NCBI GenBank assembly: GCA_022447585.1
Contig: JAKVAR010000108.1
Span: 169,808 to 233,807 of the forward strand
DNA: 64,000 nucleotides
Source of the DNA: Crocinitomicaceae bacterium
GTDB taxonomy: Bacteria; Bacteroidota; Bacteroidia; Flavobacteriales_D; Crocinitomicaceae
Direction of reading: 5' to 3'
Shown: positions 1 to 8,976 of the stretch, piece by piece
Position numbering within the stretch: the stretch's first letter is position 1
How the letters are laid out: every line of letters starts with the position of its first letter
Notes under the pieces: model-generated
The model's database searches: none
Seen by the model: only the letters and a program-made list of their open reading frames with translations
What the model was told of the DNA's origin: nothing
Program-made: the position numbers and the translations under genes

Positions 1-1
1 A

Positions 2-601
2 GAGTTTGCCATTCAATTACTCCGAGATCAATTGGGCCAATTGGTCTATCCGGTGCACCGTTTGGATAGGAAGACATCTGGCGTTTTATTATTTGCACTT
101 AACTCAGAAATGAATGTTGCCATGCAAACTCAATTCATGGAGGGGAAGGTTAACAAAAGTTATCTTTCTATCGTTAGAGGTTTTACACCAAATTTAAAGA
201 CAGTTGATTACGCGCTTACTCGGGAAGACGGGAAAGTACAAAATGCCGTAACTCGTTTTATGACATTGGCACAATCTGAGATCGATCTTCCGCATGGAAA
301 GTTTGAAACGTCAAGATATTCGCTAATTGATGTTTATCCAGAAACCGGCAGGATGCATCAAATACGAAAGCATATGGCTCATTTACGTCATCCTATAATT
401 GGCGATAGACCTCATGGCTGTAATAAACAGAATAAGTTATTCTTAGAAAGGTTCAATATGAATACGATGATGCTTCATGCACGAGAATTAAGATTTTCTC
501 ATCCATTTACAGATACAGAAGTTGTGATTTCGGCAAACCCTTTGGACGAGTTTGAACGCATGTTGAAAGCCCTTGAATTAGATTATACCAATAATAAGTA
601 G
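2..601 (+). CDS. truC: tRNA pseudouridine(65) synthase TruC, 5' end cut by window edge
   Basis: RluA-family pseudouridine synthase. The reading frame is open to the left edge, so the true start lies outside and about 199 residues are visible. The catalytic HRLDR-x-TSGVLL motif with its aspartate lies near the visible N-terminus. The later blocks GRMHQIRKHMAHLRHPIIGD and MLHA-x-L-x-F-x-HPFT are typical of the family. The resemblance to TruC, which makes pseudouridine 65 in tRNA, is closer than to RluC/RluD: the fragment starts in the TruC-like LLRDQLGQ stretch and no S4 domain is visible. It ends convergently with the downstream exporter gene, overlapping it by 24 bases. The family is certain; the TruC subtype is likely. 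Confidence 0.88.
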   Translation, partial: EFAIQLLRDQLGQLVYPVHRLDRKTSGVLLFALNSEMNVAMQTQFMEGKVNKSYLSIVRGFTPNLKTVDYALTREDGKVQNAVTRFMTLAQSEIDLPHGKFETSRYSLIDVYPETGRMHQIRKHMAHLRHPIIGDRPHGCNKQNKLFLERFNMNTMMLHARELRFSHPFTDTEVVISANPLDEFERMLKALELDYTNNK

Positions 602-1378
602 TAACCCCATTATTAGAAGCAGCGCACCAACAATTCTCTGAATTTTTGTAATTGTTGTTTTTTGAACTAGTTTCTTTCCGAAGTATGTTCCAATAAAGGC
701 AAAGATTACCGCCACTATTAATATTTCTTTTGCTCCTGATATAGCGGCTACAAATTTATTTTCTTGTCCAGTAATTGCAGCAAATCCAAAGAGATAAATT
801 GACAGTCGAGCTAAATCAACAATTAATGAAACTGCGTTTGAAGTTCCAATGAATTGCTCTTTAGTCAATCCAGCTTTTGCTAAGAATGCCGCTCGGAAGG
901 CTCCTTGATGTCCAGATAATCCGCCAAAGAATCCACTAAGTACACCGCCTAAAGGAATGTGCCGTTTCTTTACACTTAGATTATCGAACCTCGGATCTAA
1001 ATCAAACCATGCAAAAAACATCATTAACGATCCGATAGTTATTTTTACTATGGTTAGATTAAATGAATGTCCGTTGATCTCAAAAGTGTATAGCGGAGCA
1101 GAATGATCAAAAACGGTAAGTAACATACTTCCGATAAAGGCGAAAATCAAGGCGGGTAATCCAAATCGAATTAGTGTGGCGAAGTGTATGTGTTTGGATA
1201 CCAGCGCAAACTTGAATACGTTATTCGCTAAATGAACAGTTGCTGTTGCACCTACGGCAATTGGCAAGTCAAAGAATATGCTGAATACAGGTAACATCAA
1301 TGTGCCTAATCCAAAACCCGAGAAAAAAGTAAGTCCTGCTCCAAATAAGACGGTTAAGGCTACAATTATAAACTCCAT
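578..1378 (-). CDS. TauE/SafE (TSUP) family membrane exporter
   Basis: A 266-residue integral membrane protein with about eight hydrophobic segments. It has the TSUP pattern of Gly-rich helices near the N-terminus (FFSGFGLGTLMLP) and again in the middle (GVLSGFFGGLSGHQGAFRAA), reflecting the internal duplication of the family. TSUP proteins move sulfite, sulfoacetate or other small organosulfur anions out of the cell; the substrate here cannot be read from sequence. It stands alone on the minus strand and overlaps the end of truC by 24 bases. The window also encodes ComA and ComB, which handle sulfite-derived sulfonates, but a functional link is only speculation. Confidence 0.85.
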   Translation of the reverse strand: MEFIIVALTVLFGAGLTFFSGFGLGTLMLPVFSIFFDLPIAVGATATVHLANNVFKFALVSKHIHFATLIRFGLPALIFAFIGSMLLTVFDHSAPLYTFEINGHSFNLTIVKITIGSLMMFFAWFDLDPRFDNLSVKKRHIPLGGVLSGFFGGLSGHQGAFRAAFLAKAGLTKEQFIGTSNAVSLIVDLARLSIYLFGFAAITGQENKFVAAISGAKEILIVAVIFAFIGTYFGKKLVQKTTITKIQRIVGALLLIMGLLLIIGII

Positions 1379-1446
1379 AGTACAAAAAAGCGAAAATTTA
1401 CTTTAGGTTTAAAATTCAAACCTTAAATTCACGTAAAATATTTGAA

Positions 1447-2466
1447 ATGATCGATTTTAGAAGTGATACAGTGACTAGACCATCTGCAGGTATGAAGGAT
1501 GCTATGTTCAGCTCACCTGTTGGTGATGATGTTTTTATGGAAGACCCAACGGTTAATGAGTTAGAGCAATATGCTGCTGAGTTATTCGGAATGGAAAAAG
1601 CCATTTATTGTTGTTCTGGTACTCAAACAAATCAAATTGCAATCAACGTGCACGTTCAGTCAGGTGGTGAAATTATTACCAATGTCGAAAGTCATATTTA
1701 TAAATATGAAGGTGGAGGAATCGCCAAGAATACGGGGGCTTCGGTGAGATTGATTCATGGAAATCGAGGAAGGTTAACTGTAGATGATGTTAAAAAATGG
1801 ATTAATCCAGATGATGTTCATTATCCTGTAACGCAATTAGTAAGCTTAGAGGATACTTCGAATAGAGGAGGAGGAGCAATATATGATTTCGAGGAAATAA
1901 AGAAAATCAATGCTTTTTGTAAAGCGAATGCATTGCCTTTACATCTAGATGGAGCAAGATTAATGAATGCGATGGTAGAAAATGGTGTTGATTTGAAAGA
2001 GTATGCAGCGGAATTTGATTCGATTTCATTATGCCTTTCTAAAGGGTTAGGTGCTCCTGTTGGATCATTATTGATTGGTAACCAATATTTTATAAAACAA
2101 GCAAGAAGGGTTAGGAAAGTCTTTGGAGGAGGAATGAGGCAAGCAGGTATTATTGCGGCAGGCGGATTATACGCACTTAAGAATAATGTAACAAGATTAA
2201 AAAACGATCATAAGCATGCAAAAACTTTGGAGTCAACCTTAAATGGATTAACTTGGGTAAAGGAGGTTGTTCCTGTGGAGACTAACATTGTTGTTGCTGT
2301 TCTTAAAGATGAATCTAAACGTGATATCGTGATAGGGGAGTTAGCAAAGTATGACATTAAAATAATGGCCTTTGGTCCTGGAATGTTGAGGTTCGTGACG
2401 CATTTAGATATATCTAGTTCCGATGTTGATAGAACAATTGATGTATTAAATAAATTATCTGTTTGA
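1447..2466 (+). CDS. ltaE: Low-specificity threonine aldolase
   Basis: A 339-residue fold-type I PLP enzyme of the beta-eliminating lyase/threonine aldolase family, expected to cleave L-threonine or L-allo-threonine to glycine and acetaldehyde. It opens with MIDFRSDTVTRPSAGM, a hallmark of the family. The block LHLDGARLMNA carries the PLP-contacting Asp. The PLP lysine is in SLCLSKGLGAPVGS at about residue 199. The length matches the family norm. The start at 1447 is the only ATG before the conserved FRSDT motif. Its TGA stop overlaps the TTG start of the lipoprotein gene behind it, so the two are probably co-transcribed. Confidence 0.93.
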   Translation: MIDFRSDTVTRPSAGMKDAMFSSPVGDDVFMEDPTVNELEQYAAELFGMEKAIYCCSGTQTNQIAINVHVQSGGEIITNVESHIYKYEGGGIAKNTGASVRLIHGNRGRLTVDDVKKWINPDDVHYPVTQLVSLEDTSNRGGGAIYDFEEIKKINAFCKANALPLHLDGARLMNAMVENGVDLKEYAAEFDSISLCLSKGLGAPVGSLLIGNQYFIKQARRVRKVFGGGMRQAGIIAAGGLYALKNNVTRLKNDHKHAKTLESTLNGLTWVKEVVPVETNIVVAVLKDESKRDIVIGELAKYDIKIMAFGPGMLRFVTHLDISSSDVDRTIDVLNKLSV

Positions 2467-3089
2467 GAATAGTATCGTTTATATTGATTTTGATAAGTAT
2501 TGTTTTTACAAGCTGTGAAGATAAAAAACACGATGTTATTGATATTTCAGAGATTACTGGAGAATCTGAAAGGTATAAAGAAGGACAAAAAAGTCCAGAG
2601 ATCATTGATGAAGAAAAAGATTCCACTTTGGTAATCACGGAGTGGTTTCAAAAACAGGGAATTCATGTTTTAAGCTCAGCTTATCGCACTGATCGTTTGT
2701 TTCCGGATCGTTTTGGTCCATTATCTGTGGAAAAATACGCCTTGTATACCCCAGTTGATACCATCCTATATTCAAAATGGATTTACGAAGACTCATCTAA
2801 AGTTATGAATGCCTTTACAAATTGGACGAATTGCTTCGGTGATAAATGTAAAACAATCTTTTTCGGAGAATCAAAGAACTTTCAAAAGAACCCAATGCAA
2901 GTCTTAATAAACGATTCAACTTTGATTTTTATCGAAGGAGATAGGTCCATCAATTTTAATGCTTGGAATGAATTTCATCAAGTGGAAGATGAAGATAATC
3001 CTTGGAATTATGTTATTGAGCAACCTAGATGGACAAAAGCGCGCTGGTATGAATACCCAGAAGGAAAGAGGACAAAAATTGAGTTATGA
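2463..3089 (+). CDS. Hypothetical lipoprotein, TTG start
   Basis: A 208-residue protein of unknown function. The N-terminus is a lipoprotein signal: a hydrophobic run followed by a lipobox-like IVFTSC, with Cys at residue 17 as the lipidation site. The mature part is acidic at first, then rich in Trp and Tyr, with blocks such as KWIYEDSSKVMNAFTNWTNC and the paired cysteines of NCFGDKC. The TTG start overlaps the stop of threonine aldolase by four bases, and no in-frame ATG lies before the lipobox, so TTG is the best start. It overlaps the next gene by four bases (ATGA). The three genes look like one transcription unit. Known family not recognised. Confidence 0.75.
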   Translation: MRIVSFILILISIVFTSCEDKKHDVIDISEITGESERYKEGQKSPEIIDEEKDSTLVITEWFQKQGIHVLSSAYRTDRLFPDRFGPLSVEKYALYTPVDTILYSKWIYEDSSKVMNAFTNWTNCFGDKCKTIFFGESKNFQKNPMQVLINDSTLIFIEGDRSINFNAWNEFHQVEDEDNPWNYVIEQPRWTKARWYEYPEGKRTKIEL

Positions 3090-3403
3090 AAATTGTAAAT
3101 AGAGGTTATCTAAAAGTTAAAGCGAAAAGACCTTTCATTGATTGGGCAACAGCAACGGATGCCGATATGTTCATAGATGAAGATACTGAGGCAAACATTT
3201 ATTTAGTCGAAGAAGATTTTTTCGATGTAGAACCGATTATTAAGGCAAATTTCAAAAGAATATTCTTGAATGAATTGGATGCCGTTACGGAAGATGAAAC
3301 TGCTTTCCCAGAAATTAAACTCGAAGTATTTGAAGCTTGGTTTAACGTTGAAGCTGGGACCATGGTCTTCGATTGCGAAAAAGATAGCATACTGAGTGAA
3401 TAG
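3086..3403 (+). CDS. Small acidic hypothetical protein
   Basis: A 105-residue cytoplasmic protein with no signal peptide or membrane segment and a marked excess of Asp and Glu. It starts within the stop of the preceding lipoprotein gene (ATGA overlap), which supports both the start and co-transcription. The opening MKIVNRGYLKVKAKRPFIDW and the acidic middle suggest a small folded domain conserved among Bacteroidota. I do not recognise a named family and assign no function. Confidence 0.7.
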   Translation: MKIVNRGYLKVKAKRPFIDWATATDADMFIDEDTEANIYLVEEDFFDVEPIIKANFKRIFLNELDAVTEDETAFPEIKLEVFEAWFNVEAGTMVFDCEKDSILSE

Positions 3404-3562
3404 TTATGCGTATGAATTAGAGGTTAAAAAATACTCCTCAACAATTCGAAAATCGAGTTTTATTAAAGTGACAGAATTCGCACTTAAGCCTAAATTCTTT
3501 ACGCCATCGATTTTTAGCTTATCTATTAGACTGTTTGTTTTGGTTTGCTTATTTAGATGTGA
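3404..3562 (-). pseudogene. Possible remnant reading frame downstream of the CYTH gene
   Basis: Between two annotated genes the minus strand holds about 50 open codons that translate to ordinary-looking protein, including a stretch LIDKLKIDGVKNLGLSANSV and the ending EEYFLTSNSYA before a TAA stop at 3404-3406. There is no start codon, and a TGA lies upstream at 3563-3565. The stretch faintly resembles the C-terminal part of SIMPL/DUF541 domains, but this is a weak impression. It could be the tail of a deleted gene or chance. The plus-strand frame here (3396-3605) looks less protein-like. Confidence 0.25.
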
Positions 3563-3574
3563 TCATTGTCCTTT

Positions 3575-4027
3575 TCAACACCTGTCTATCAGAACGGCAT
3601 TATAATAATTGGGATCTTTTGAAACATCTTCTGTTACCCAGTTAGGTAACTCAAACTCTTCTTCAATCGATTCTACTTCTAATTCAGCTAGAATTAATCC
3701 CTCTAGTGGACCGTGAAACTCATCAACTTCCCAAGTCTTTCCCGAAAATTCTATTTCATACCTCTGTTTACGGATGCTTTTATCAATAAAGTTTTCAAGC
3801 ATGCCTTCCGCGTCAGCTAAGGGAATTTCATATTCGAATTCTTTTCGAGTAATTCCAACTGTCTTTCCTTTGATTGTTAGAAATCCTTTATCGCCTTTAA
3901 TTCTGACACGAACAACACATTCCTTAGATTTAGAAATGAATCCCTGTACTATTAGTTCTGGAGTTGGCTTTTCGATCTGCAACCATGCAGTTTTGTCTAC
4001 CAAGTATTTGTATTCAATCTCATTCAT
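3575..4027 (-). CDS. CYTH domain protein (triphosphate tunnel enzyme)
   Basis: A 150-residue protein that begins MNEIEYKYL, containing the ExExK signature (Glu3, Glu5, Lys7) of the CYTH superfamily (adenylate cyclase CyaB/thiamine triphosphatase fold). Further alternating charged strands follow: VRVRIKGDKGFLTIKG, RKEFEYEIP, and IEFSGKTWEVDEF with the conserved acidic and basic tunnel residues. The short stand-alone bacterial forms are usually inorganic triphosphatases rather than cyclases. The start is the ATG that places ExExK at the very N-terminus, as is usual. It follows the exported protein gene on the same strand with a one-base TAATG overlap. Confidence 0.87.
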   Translation of the reverse strand: MNEIEYKYLVDKTAWLQIEKPTPELIVQGFISKSKECVVRVRIKGDKGFLTIKGKTVGITRKEFEYEIPLADAEGMLENFIDKSIRKQRYEIEFSGKTWEVDEFHGPLEGLILAELEVESIEEEFELPNWVTEDVSKDPNYYNAVLIDRC

Positions 4028-4455
4028 TATCCGACAGAACCAATAAATCCATATTTCTTACCATTCTTTGCTAAATGTAAGCTGCAAAGAACGTCATGTT
4101 TGCCATCTCGTATTCTGAAAATATAAGTATATCCACCTTCTTTTAAAAGGATAATTTCTGAGATTTCAATTTTAGTTATTTCTTGATACTTTATGTTTAC
4201 GTATTCATCTGAAATCATATCATTACCACTAAATAATTCATTGATGAATTGTTCAGTTCTTCCTTCAAGAAATTTCAATTGTTCTTTCCTGTAGTTTTTT
4301 TCTAAATGTTTTACAATTGATTTAGAGTTATGATTTACTACTGCATTAATAAAACCATTGGCAAACGTAATTTGTTTGTCTGAAATATCTTGACCGTAAC
4401 TTTTGAATGTTAACCCTGCAAATAGAACTAGGATTAAAAGGATTAATTGTTTCAT
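4027..4455 (-). CDS. Small exported hypothetical protein
   Basis: A 142-residue protein with a classical signal peptide (MKQLILLILVLFAGLTFKSYGQ, cleavage probably after SYG). The mature domain, about 120 residues, alternates amphipathic helix and strand (GFINAVVNHNSKSIVKHLEKNYR; YTYIFRIRDGKHDVLCSLHL), a layout seen in NTF2-like or DUF3887-like folds. I cannot name the family. It lies upstream of, and overlaps by one base, the CYTH gene on the same strand, so the two are probably co-transcribed. The divergent polysaccharide deacetylase gene starts 65 bases away. Confidence 0.7.
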   Translation of the reverse strand: MKQLILLILVLFAGLTFKSYGQDISDKQITFANGFINAVVNHNSKSIVKHLEKNYRKEQLKFLEGRTEQFINELFSGNDMISDEYVNIKYQEITKIEISEIILLKEGGYTYIFRIRDGKHDVLCSLHLAKNGKKYGFIGSVG

Positions 4456-4507
4456 GCTTCTAATATAACTAATTCGATTTTCATCCAGCTTAAACTAAGA
4501 ATTCAAT

Positions 4508-4515
4508 TATCTTCG
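4508..4515 (+). promoter_or_regulatory. Variant Bacteroidota -7 box (TATCTTCG) for the glycan cluster
   Basis: TATCTTCG differs at one position from the Bacteroidota -7 consensus TAnnTTTG. It ends five bases before the ATG at 4521. No clear TTG -33 element is seen at the usual distance. If used, the transcript would start at or just before the start codon. Confidence 0.4.
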
Positions 4516-4520
4516 CATGG

Positions 4521-5495
4521 ATGAAAATATTTCTCACATTTGATTACGAATTGTTCTTTGGTAGCCATTCAGGTACTGCCGAAAATTGCTTGTTAAAGCC
4601 TACTGAAGATTTATTTAAATTGGCAAAAGGTAAGGATGTTTCTTATACCTTTTTCGTGGATGTTGGATATTTGATTCAAGCTGACAATTACCAGGAGCTT
4701 AAAGAAGAGGTAAATAAGGTTAAGAGACAAATTCAGAACATGATTTCTCTTGGTCATGATGTTCAATTGCACATTCATCCCCACTGGCAAAAAGCAGTTT
4801 ATGAAAATGGCTCATGGAAAATGAATGTTAATGGCGCTTATAAACTGACAGATTTTGAACCGGAAGAAAGAGATGCGATCATTAAATTATATAAAAGTTA
4901 CCTAGAAGCTTTAATCGGAAGGAAAGTAATTGCATTTCGTGCCGGAGGATGGTGTATTCAACCTTTTCATGAATTAAAATCAATATTCAAGGAGGTAGGT
5001 CTGAAAGTTGATTCTAGTGTTTTTCACAATGGTTATTTGTTGACCAATAATTACAATGTTGATTTTAGGATGGCTCCTTTAAAGTCGAAGTACAGATTTG
5101 AGAACAATGTTTGCCAAGAAATAGAAGATGGAAGTTTTACAGAGTATCCAATTGCTTCATTCAGATATAGGCCGTCATTTTACTGGTGGTTGTATGGACT
5201 TGGAAAATTATTTCCTTCAAAACACAAAATGATTGGTGATGGAAACTTTATCAGCCAGGGTGGGAGAAAATTTGCATCCCTAACCGGTTATTCAACTACG
5301 CATGTTTCAACAGACGGTTATTACGCTAAGAAATTAGAGGCTAGTTTGGATAAATCCGAGAATCTGGGACATGAAGAAATGGTAGTGATTGGTCATCCTA
5401 AGGGAAATACAGAATACTCAATCAATAAATTGAAAAACTTTATTGATAAGAACTATAAGAAACATTCATTCATATCGTTTGACAAAGAGTTGTGA
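4521..5495 (+). CDS. Polysaccharide deacetylase-like protein (NodB-type)
   Basis: A 324-residue cytoplasmic protein of the carbohydrate esterase 4/NodB-like superfamily. Motif 1 is LTFDYE with Asp8. The metal-binding histidine motif is LHIHPHW (His84, His86, His88), and motif 3 is AFRAGGW near residue 140. Members remove N-acetyl groups from sugars or act in glycan assembly clusters. It lacks a signal peptide, which suggests action on a nucleotide- or lipid-linked precursor inside the cell. It is first in a run of overlapping plus-strand genes for surface-glycan synthesis, overlapping the next by four bases (GTGA). Catalytic competence is likely; the substrate is unknown. Confidence 0.82.
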   Translation: MKIFLTFDYELFFGSHSGTAENCLLKPTEDLFKLAKGKDVSYTFFVDVGYLIQADNYQELKEEVNKVKRQIQNMISLGHDVQLHIHPHWQKAVYENGSWKMNVNGAYKLTDFEPEERDAIIKLYKSYLEALIGRKVIAFRAGGWCIQPFHELKSIFKEVGLKVDSSVFHNGYLLTNNYNVDFRMAPLKSKYRFENNVCQEIEDGSFTEYPIASFRYRPSFYWWLYGLGKLFPSKHKMIGDGNFISQGGRKFASLTGYSTTHVSTDGYYAKKLEASLDKSENLGHEEMVVIGHPKGNTEYSINKLKNFIDKNYKKHSFISFDKEL

Positions 5496-6373
5496 AAATT
5501 CTAAGTCGTGAAAATATCGATATCTCTAGATGGGATAAACTCGTCGCTGAAACTGAAAGCTCAAGTGTGTTTTCATTCAGTTGGTATTTGGATGCTACTG
5601 CAGAAAACTGGTCTGTTCTTGTAGATGATAAATATTCCTCTGGTATGGCATTGCCATTTAGTATTCGTCTAGGGGTAAAGTTACTTTATACGCCAATATT
5701 TGTGCGTTATATAGAATGGCTCGGAGCACCAATAAACTTTGTTGAAGCACAAAATATAATTTTAGCCGAATTTAAGAATGTTTCTGTTTCAATGAAACAA
5801 CCTATACTGGGTTCTGATAGAGATGAATTTATATTTCAAAGTATTCCAGTGAGTGAAATAAGAACGCTAAGTTCACAAGCTAAAAGATCTTTGAAGAAGG
5901 CTGAGAATAAAGGGATCCAAGCTGCTTCTTCATCGAACTATATGCATATTGAGAAAGTTGTCAAGACTGAGCTAGTGGGTAAATATCAAGGAATTGATAA
6001 TGTCTCTATTAAAGCATTAGTGAAATTATTCGCTGCCGGAAAAAGTAATAGTGCGATAAAAGTCTTTGAAATAGGAGAATCTGGAGGTATTGTTTGCTTA
6101 GAAAATGAATCAAGTGTACTTTATTTGAAAGGAACGGTTTCTAAAGATATGAAGGATATTGGCGGGATGTATGCTTGTGTTGATGAAGCTATAAAATACG
6201 CGAAATCAAAAAATAAAATATTCGATTTCGGAGGTTCTAGAATTGAAGGGGTTAAACGTTTCAATCACAATCTAGGGGGAGTAGACCAGAAATACTATAA
6301 CTATACAATAGATAATGCGCCGATTTGGTTTAAATTAGCACGTAGAATAAGAAATAAATGGAGCAAAAAGTAA
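5492..6373 (+). CDS. FemAB/GNAT-like acyl- or aminoacyltransferase
   Basis: A 293-residue protein of the FemAB-like GNAT superfamily. The C-terminal half shows the typical KFDFGGS-like motif (here FDFGGSRIEGVKRFNHNLGG), usual for the GNAT group associated with cell-wall or capsule clusters. The middle carries the basic stretch SSQAKRSLKKAENKGI found in this family. It uses a GTG start that overlaps the deacetylase stop. Its own stop lies 16 bases inside the reductase gene that follows. Probable role: N-acylation of an amino sugar or attachment of an amino acid to a glycan. The acyl donor and acceptor are not evident. Confidence 0.75.
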   Translation: MKILSRENIDISRWDKLVAETESSSVFSFSWYLDATAENWSVLVDDKYSSGMALPFSIRLGVKLLYTPIFVRYIEWLGAPINFVEAQNIILAEFKNVSVSMKQPILGSDRDEFIFQSIPVSEIRTLSSQAKRSLKKAENKGIQAASSSNYMHIEKVVKTELVGKYQGIDNVSIKALVKLFAAGKSNSAIKVFEIGESGGIVCLENESSVLYLKGTVSKDMKDIGGMYACVDEAIKYAKSKNKIFDFGGSRIEGVKRFNHNLGGVDQKYYNYTIDNAPIWFKLARRIRNKWSKK

Positions 6374-7071
6374 TATTGATAACTGGTGCATCAGGAGGAA
6401 TGGGACGAGCTTTATCTTCTTTGTTTACCAATGAAGAGGTAAAGTTGGCTTTACAATTTCACAGAAACCATGTTGAATTATCAGAGTCTGATAGTGTAGC
6501 TCACTTTCAAGCTGATTTAACCGATGAAAATCAGGTGTCTCAATTAGTTGAGGGTGTTATTTCTCGTTTTGGACGAATCGATGTGCTGATTAATAATGCT
6601 GGAATTTCTAAAAGTTCAATGTCTTGGAAAACGGATGTTTCTGCTTGGAAAGAAACAATGGATATCAACTTAAACGCGCCTTTTTACCTCTCTAAGCATG
6701 TAATTCCTCATTTTAGAGCTCAAAAGTCGGGACGAATAGTAAATATTACCTCTGTTGTTGCTCAAACTGGTTTTATTGGTACTTCAGCGTATGCAGCCTC
6801 TAAAGCAGGTTTAATCGGATTAACCAAAACACTTTCGAAAGAGTTAGCTAGTTCCGGAGTTACTGTAAATGCTTTAGCATTAGGTTATTTCAATGTTGGT
6901 ATGATAGATGACGTTCCAATGGATATGCAAGAGCAAATTGTGGGAACTATTCCTGCAAATCGTTTGGGAGATCCGAAAGCAGTATTCAAAGCCATAAAAT
7001 GGTTAGTTTCAGAGGAGGGAGACTATATAACTGGACAAACAATTAATGTGAATGGTGGACTTTACTCTTAG
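6358..7071 (+). CDS. SDR-family oxidoreductase (FabG-like)
   Basis: A 237-residue classical short-chain dehydrogenase/reductase. The N-terminal TGASGGMGRA motif binds the nucleotide, and NNAG follows near residue 80. The catalytic pair is YxxxK at Tyr145 and Lys149 (SAYAASKAG) with an upstream Ser in NITSVVAQTG. The C-terminus ends TGQTINVNGGLYS, as in beta-ketoacyl-ACP reductases. Because it overlaps the FemAB-like gene by 16 bases and precedes a sugar dehydratase, it more likely acts on a precursor of a glycan substituent than in general fatty acid synthesis. The ATG at 6358 puts the Rossmann motif at the expected distance. Confidence 0.85.
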   Translation: MEQKVILITGASGGMGRALSSLFTNEEVKLALQFHRNHVELSESDSVAHFQADLTDENQVSQLVEGVISRFGRIDVLINNAGISKSSMSWKTDVSAWKETMDINLNAPFYLSKHVIPHFRAQKSGRIVNITSVVAQTGFIGTSAYAASKAGLIGLTKTLSKELASSGVTVNALALGYFNVGMIDDVPMDMQEQIVGTIPANRLGDPKAVFKAIKWLVSEEGDYITGQTINVNGGLYS

Positions 7072-7098
7072 AGTCTAAATCATTTGTTATTTTTAAAT

Positions 7099-8976
7099 AT
7101 GATTTTACCAAAGTCAAATACACCGCGATGGATTATTAGCCTTATGGACATTTGTATGTCACTGCTTGCGTTGCTATTTGCCTACATGATTCGTTTTGAT
7201 CTTAAAGCGGATGCTCGGTTGATTGAAATAGAATGGGCAATCCTTTCAAAATCTATCGGGATTTATATTCTTGTCAAGTTGCTTGTTTTCTATTTGTTTA
7301 AAATCCATAAAGGGCTTGTAAGACATACTTCTACTGAAGATTTGAGAAGAATTATTTTAGCATCATTTGTTTCTACAATAGCATTTGCTAGTCTCGGTTT
7401 TGTTAGATATTCTCTGTTTGATGGTTTCTATTTGTTTCCAACTTCAGTGTTGCTCATTGAATTTTTAGCTTCTGCGGTATTACTGCTAGGTTCTAGGTTT
7501 GCCATTAAATTAATTTATTTAGAATCGATTAAAAATAAAGAGGTTGAAGATCGTGTTTTGATTTATGGCGCTGGAATAAGTGGCTTAATTACCAAAAGGA
7601 CGATCGAGAAGGATACGTTAAATAAGCAAGAAATAATTGGATTTATTGACGATAATAAAAAGTTAGTTGGGAATAGACTTGAAGGGTTAAATATTTACAG
7701 TTCTTCTAAACTTGAAAGATTAATTAAAGAAGAAGGAGTGAGTTCAGTTATTGTTGCCATTCAAAATGCGGATAAGCTGAATACTCAAAAGATCGTTGAT
7801 TTATGCTTGGCTAATAATGTGAGTGTTCAAAAAGTTCCAAGTACTAAAAGCTGGATTAATGGTGAATTTTCTTCAAAACAAATCGCGAAGATTAAAATTG
7901 ATGATCTACTGGGCCGAAAACCGATATCCCTCGACGAGGAAAAGATCAATGAAGAATTATCAAATCAAGTTATTCTAGTTACAGGTGCAGCAGGTTCAAT
8001 CGGTAGTGGAATGGTTCGTCAAATTGCGAATTATAATCCTTCAAAATTGGTGTTGCTTGATCAGGCGGAATCCCCTTTGTACGATTTGCAAAATGAATTG
8101 AGGTCGGAGTTTTCAGAACTAGATTTTGAAGTAGTTATTGGTGATATTCGAAGTTTCGATAGAATGAAAAATTTATTTGAAACATTCAAGCCTAAATATG
8201 TTTTCCACGCGGCGGCTTATAAGCATGTGCCATTAATGGAGCATAATCCGTCGGAAGCTGTTTTAACAAATGTTCTAGGTACAAGAAATTTAGTGGAATT
8301 ATCGTTGAGCAATGAGGTCTATAAATTCGTCATGATTAGCACGGATAAAGCTGTTAATCCAACAAATGTAATGGGTGCTTCTAAGCGAATAGCAGAAATT
8401 TATGCGCAATATTCTAATGCAAAAGGAAAAACGAGATTTGTAACCACACGCTTTGGGAATGTTCTTGGGTCTAATGGATCAGTTATTCCTTTGTTTCAGC
8501 GTCAAATTGAACAGGGGGGACCAATAACCGTTACAGATGAAAGAGTGACCCGATTTTTCATGACAATACCGGAAGCTTGTCAGTTAGTCTTAGAAGCAGG
8601 TACGATGGGAGAGGGGGGTGAGATTTTTGTCTTCGATATGGGAGAATCTGTTAAGATCATTGATCTTGCTAAGAAGATGATTAAACTAAGTGGCCTCGAA
8701 TTAGAAAAAGATATTCAAATTAAAATTACAGGATTACGTCCTGGTGAAAAGCTTTATGAAGAGTTACTTGCGAAGGAGGAAAATACTTTGACGACGCATC
8801 ATCCGCAAATTTACAGGGCTAAGATTAGAGAAGAATCTATAGATCAATTGGACAGAATTAATGAGTTGATAAAATTATTTGAAACTCAGAATAATGAGGA
8901 TATTGTCACTCAAATGAAATCAATTGTACCAGAGTTTATCAGTAATAACTCTCAGTACGAAAAACTAGATAAATGA
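7099..8976 (+). CDS. Membrane-bound NDP-sugar 4,6-dehydratase (PglF/WbpM/CapD-like)
   Basis: About 625 residues. The N-terminal region has four membrane helices, followed by a first Rossmann domain (VLIYGAGISG) and a second, catalytic Rossmann domain with VTGAAGSIGS at about residue 294. The active site reads TDKAVNPTNVMGASK: Thr415-Asp416-Lys417 with Met425 in place of the usual SDR tyrosine before Lys429. This is the signature of UDP-GlcNAc 4,6-dehydratases. The product would be a UDP-4-keto-6-deoxy sugar for surface polysaccharide or glycoprotein. I chose the ATG at 7099 over an upstream TTG at 7084. It overlaps the thioesterase gene by four bases. Confidence 0.9.
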   Translation: MILPKSNTPRWIISLMDICMSLLALLFAYMIRFDLKADARLIEIEWAILSKSIGIYILVKLLVFYLFKIHKGLVRHTSTEDLRRIILASFVSTIAFASLGFVRYSLFDGFYLFPTSVLLIEFLASAVLLLGSRFAIKLIYLESIKNKEVEDRVLIYGAGISGLITKRTIEKDTLNKQEIIGFIDDNKKLVGNRLEGLNIYSSSKLERLIKEEGVSSVIVAIQNADKLNTQKIVDLCLANNVSVQKVPSTKSWINGEFSSKQIAKIKIDDLLGRKPISLDEEKINEELSNQVILVTGAAGSIGSGMVRQIANYNPSKLVLLDQAESPLYDLQNELRSEFSELDFEVVIGDIRSFDRMKNLFETFKPKYVFHAAAYKHVPLMEHNPSEAVLTNVLGTRNLVELSLSNEVYKFVMISTDKAVNPTNVMGASKRIAEIYAQYSNAKGKTRFVTTRFGNVLGSNGSVIPLFQRQIEQGGPITVTDERVTRFFMTIPEACQLVLEAGTMGEGGEIFVFDMGESVKIIDLAKKMIKLSGLELEKDIQIKITGLRPGEKLYEELLAKEENTLTTHHPQIYRAKIREESIDQLDRINELIKLFETQNNEDIVTQMKSIVPEFISNNSQYEKLDK

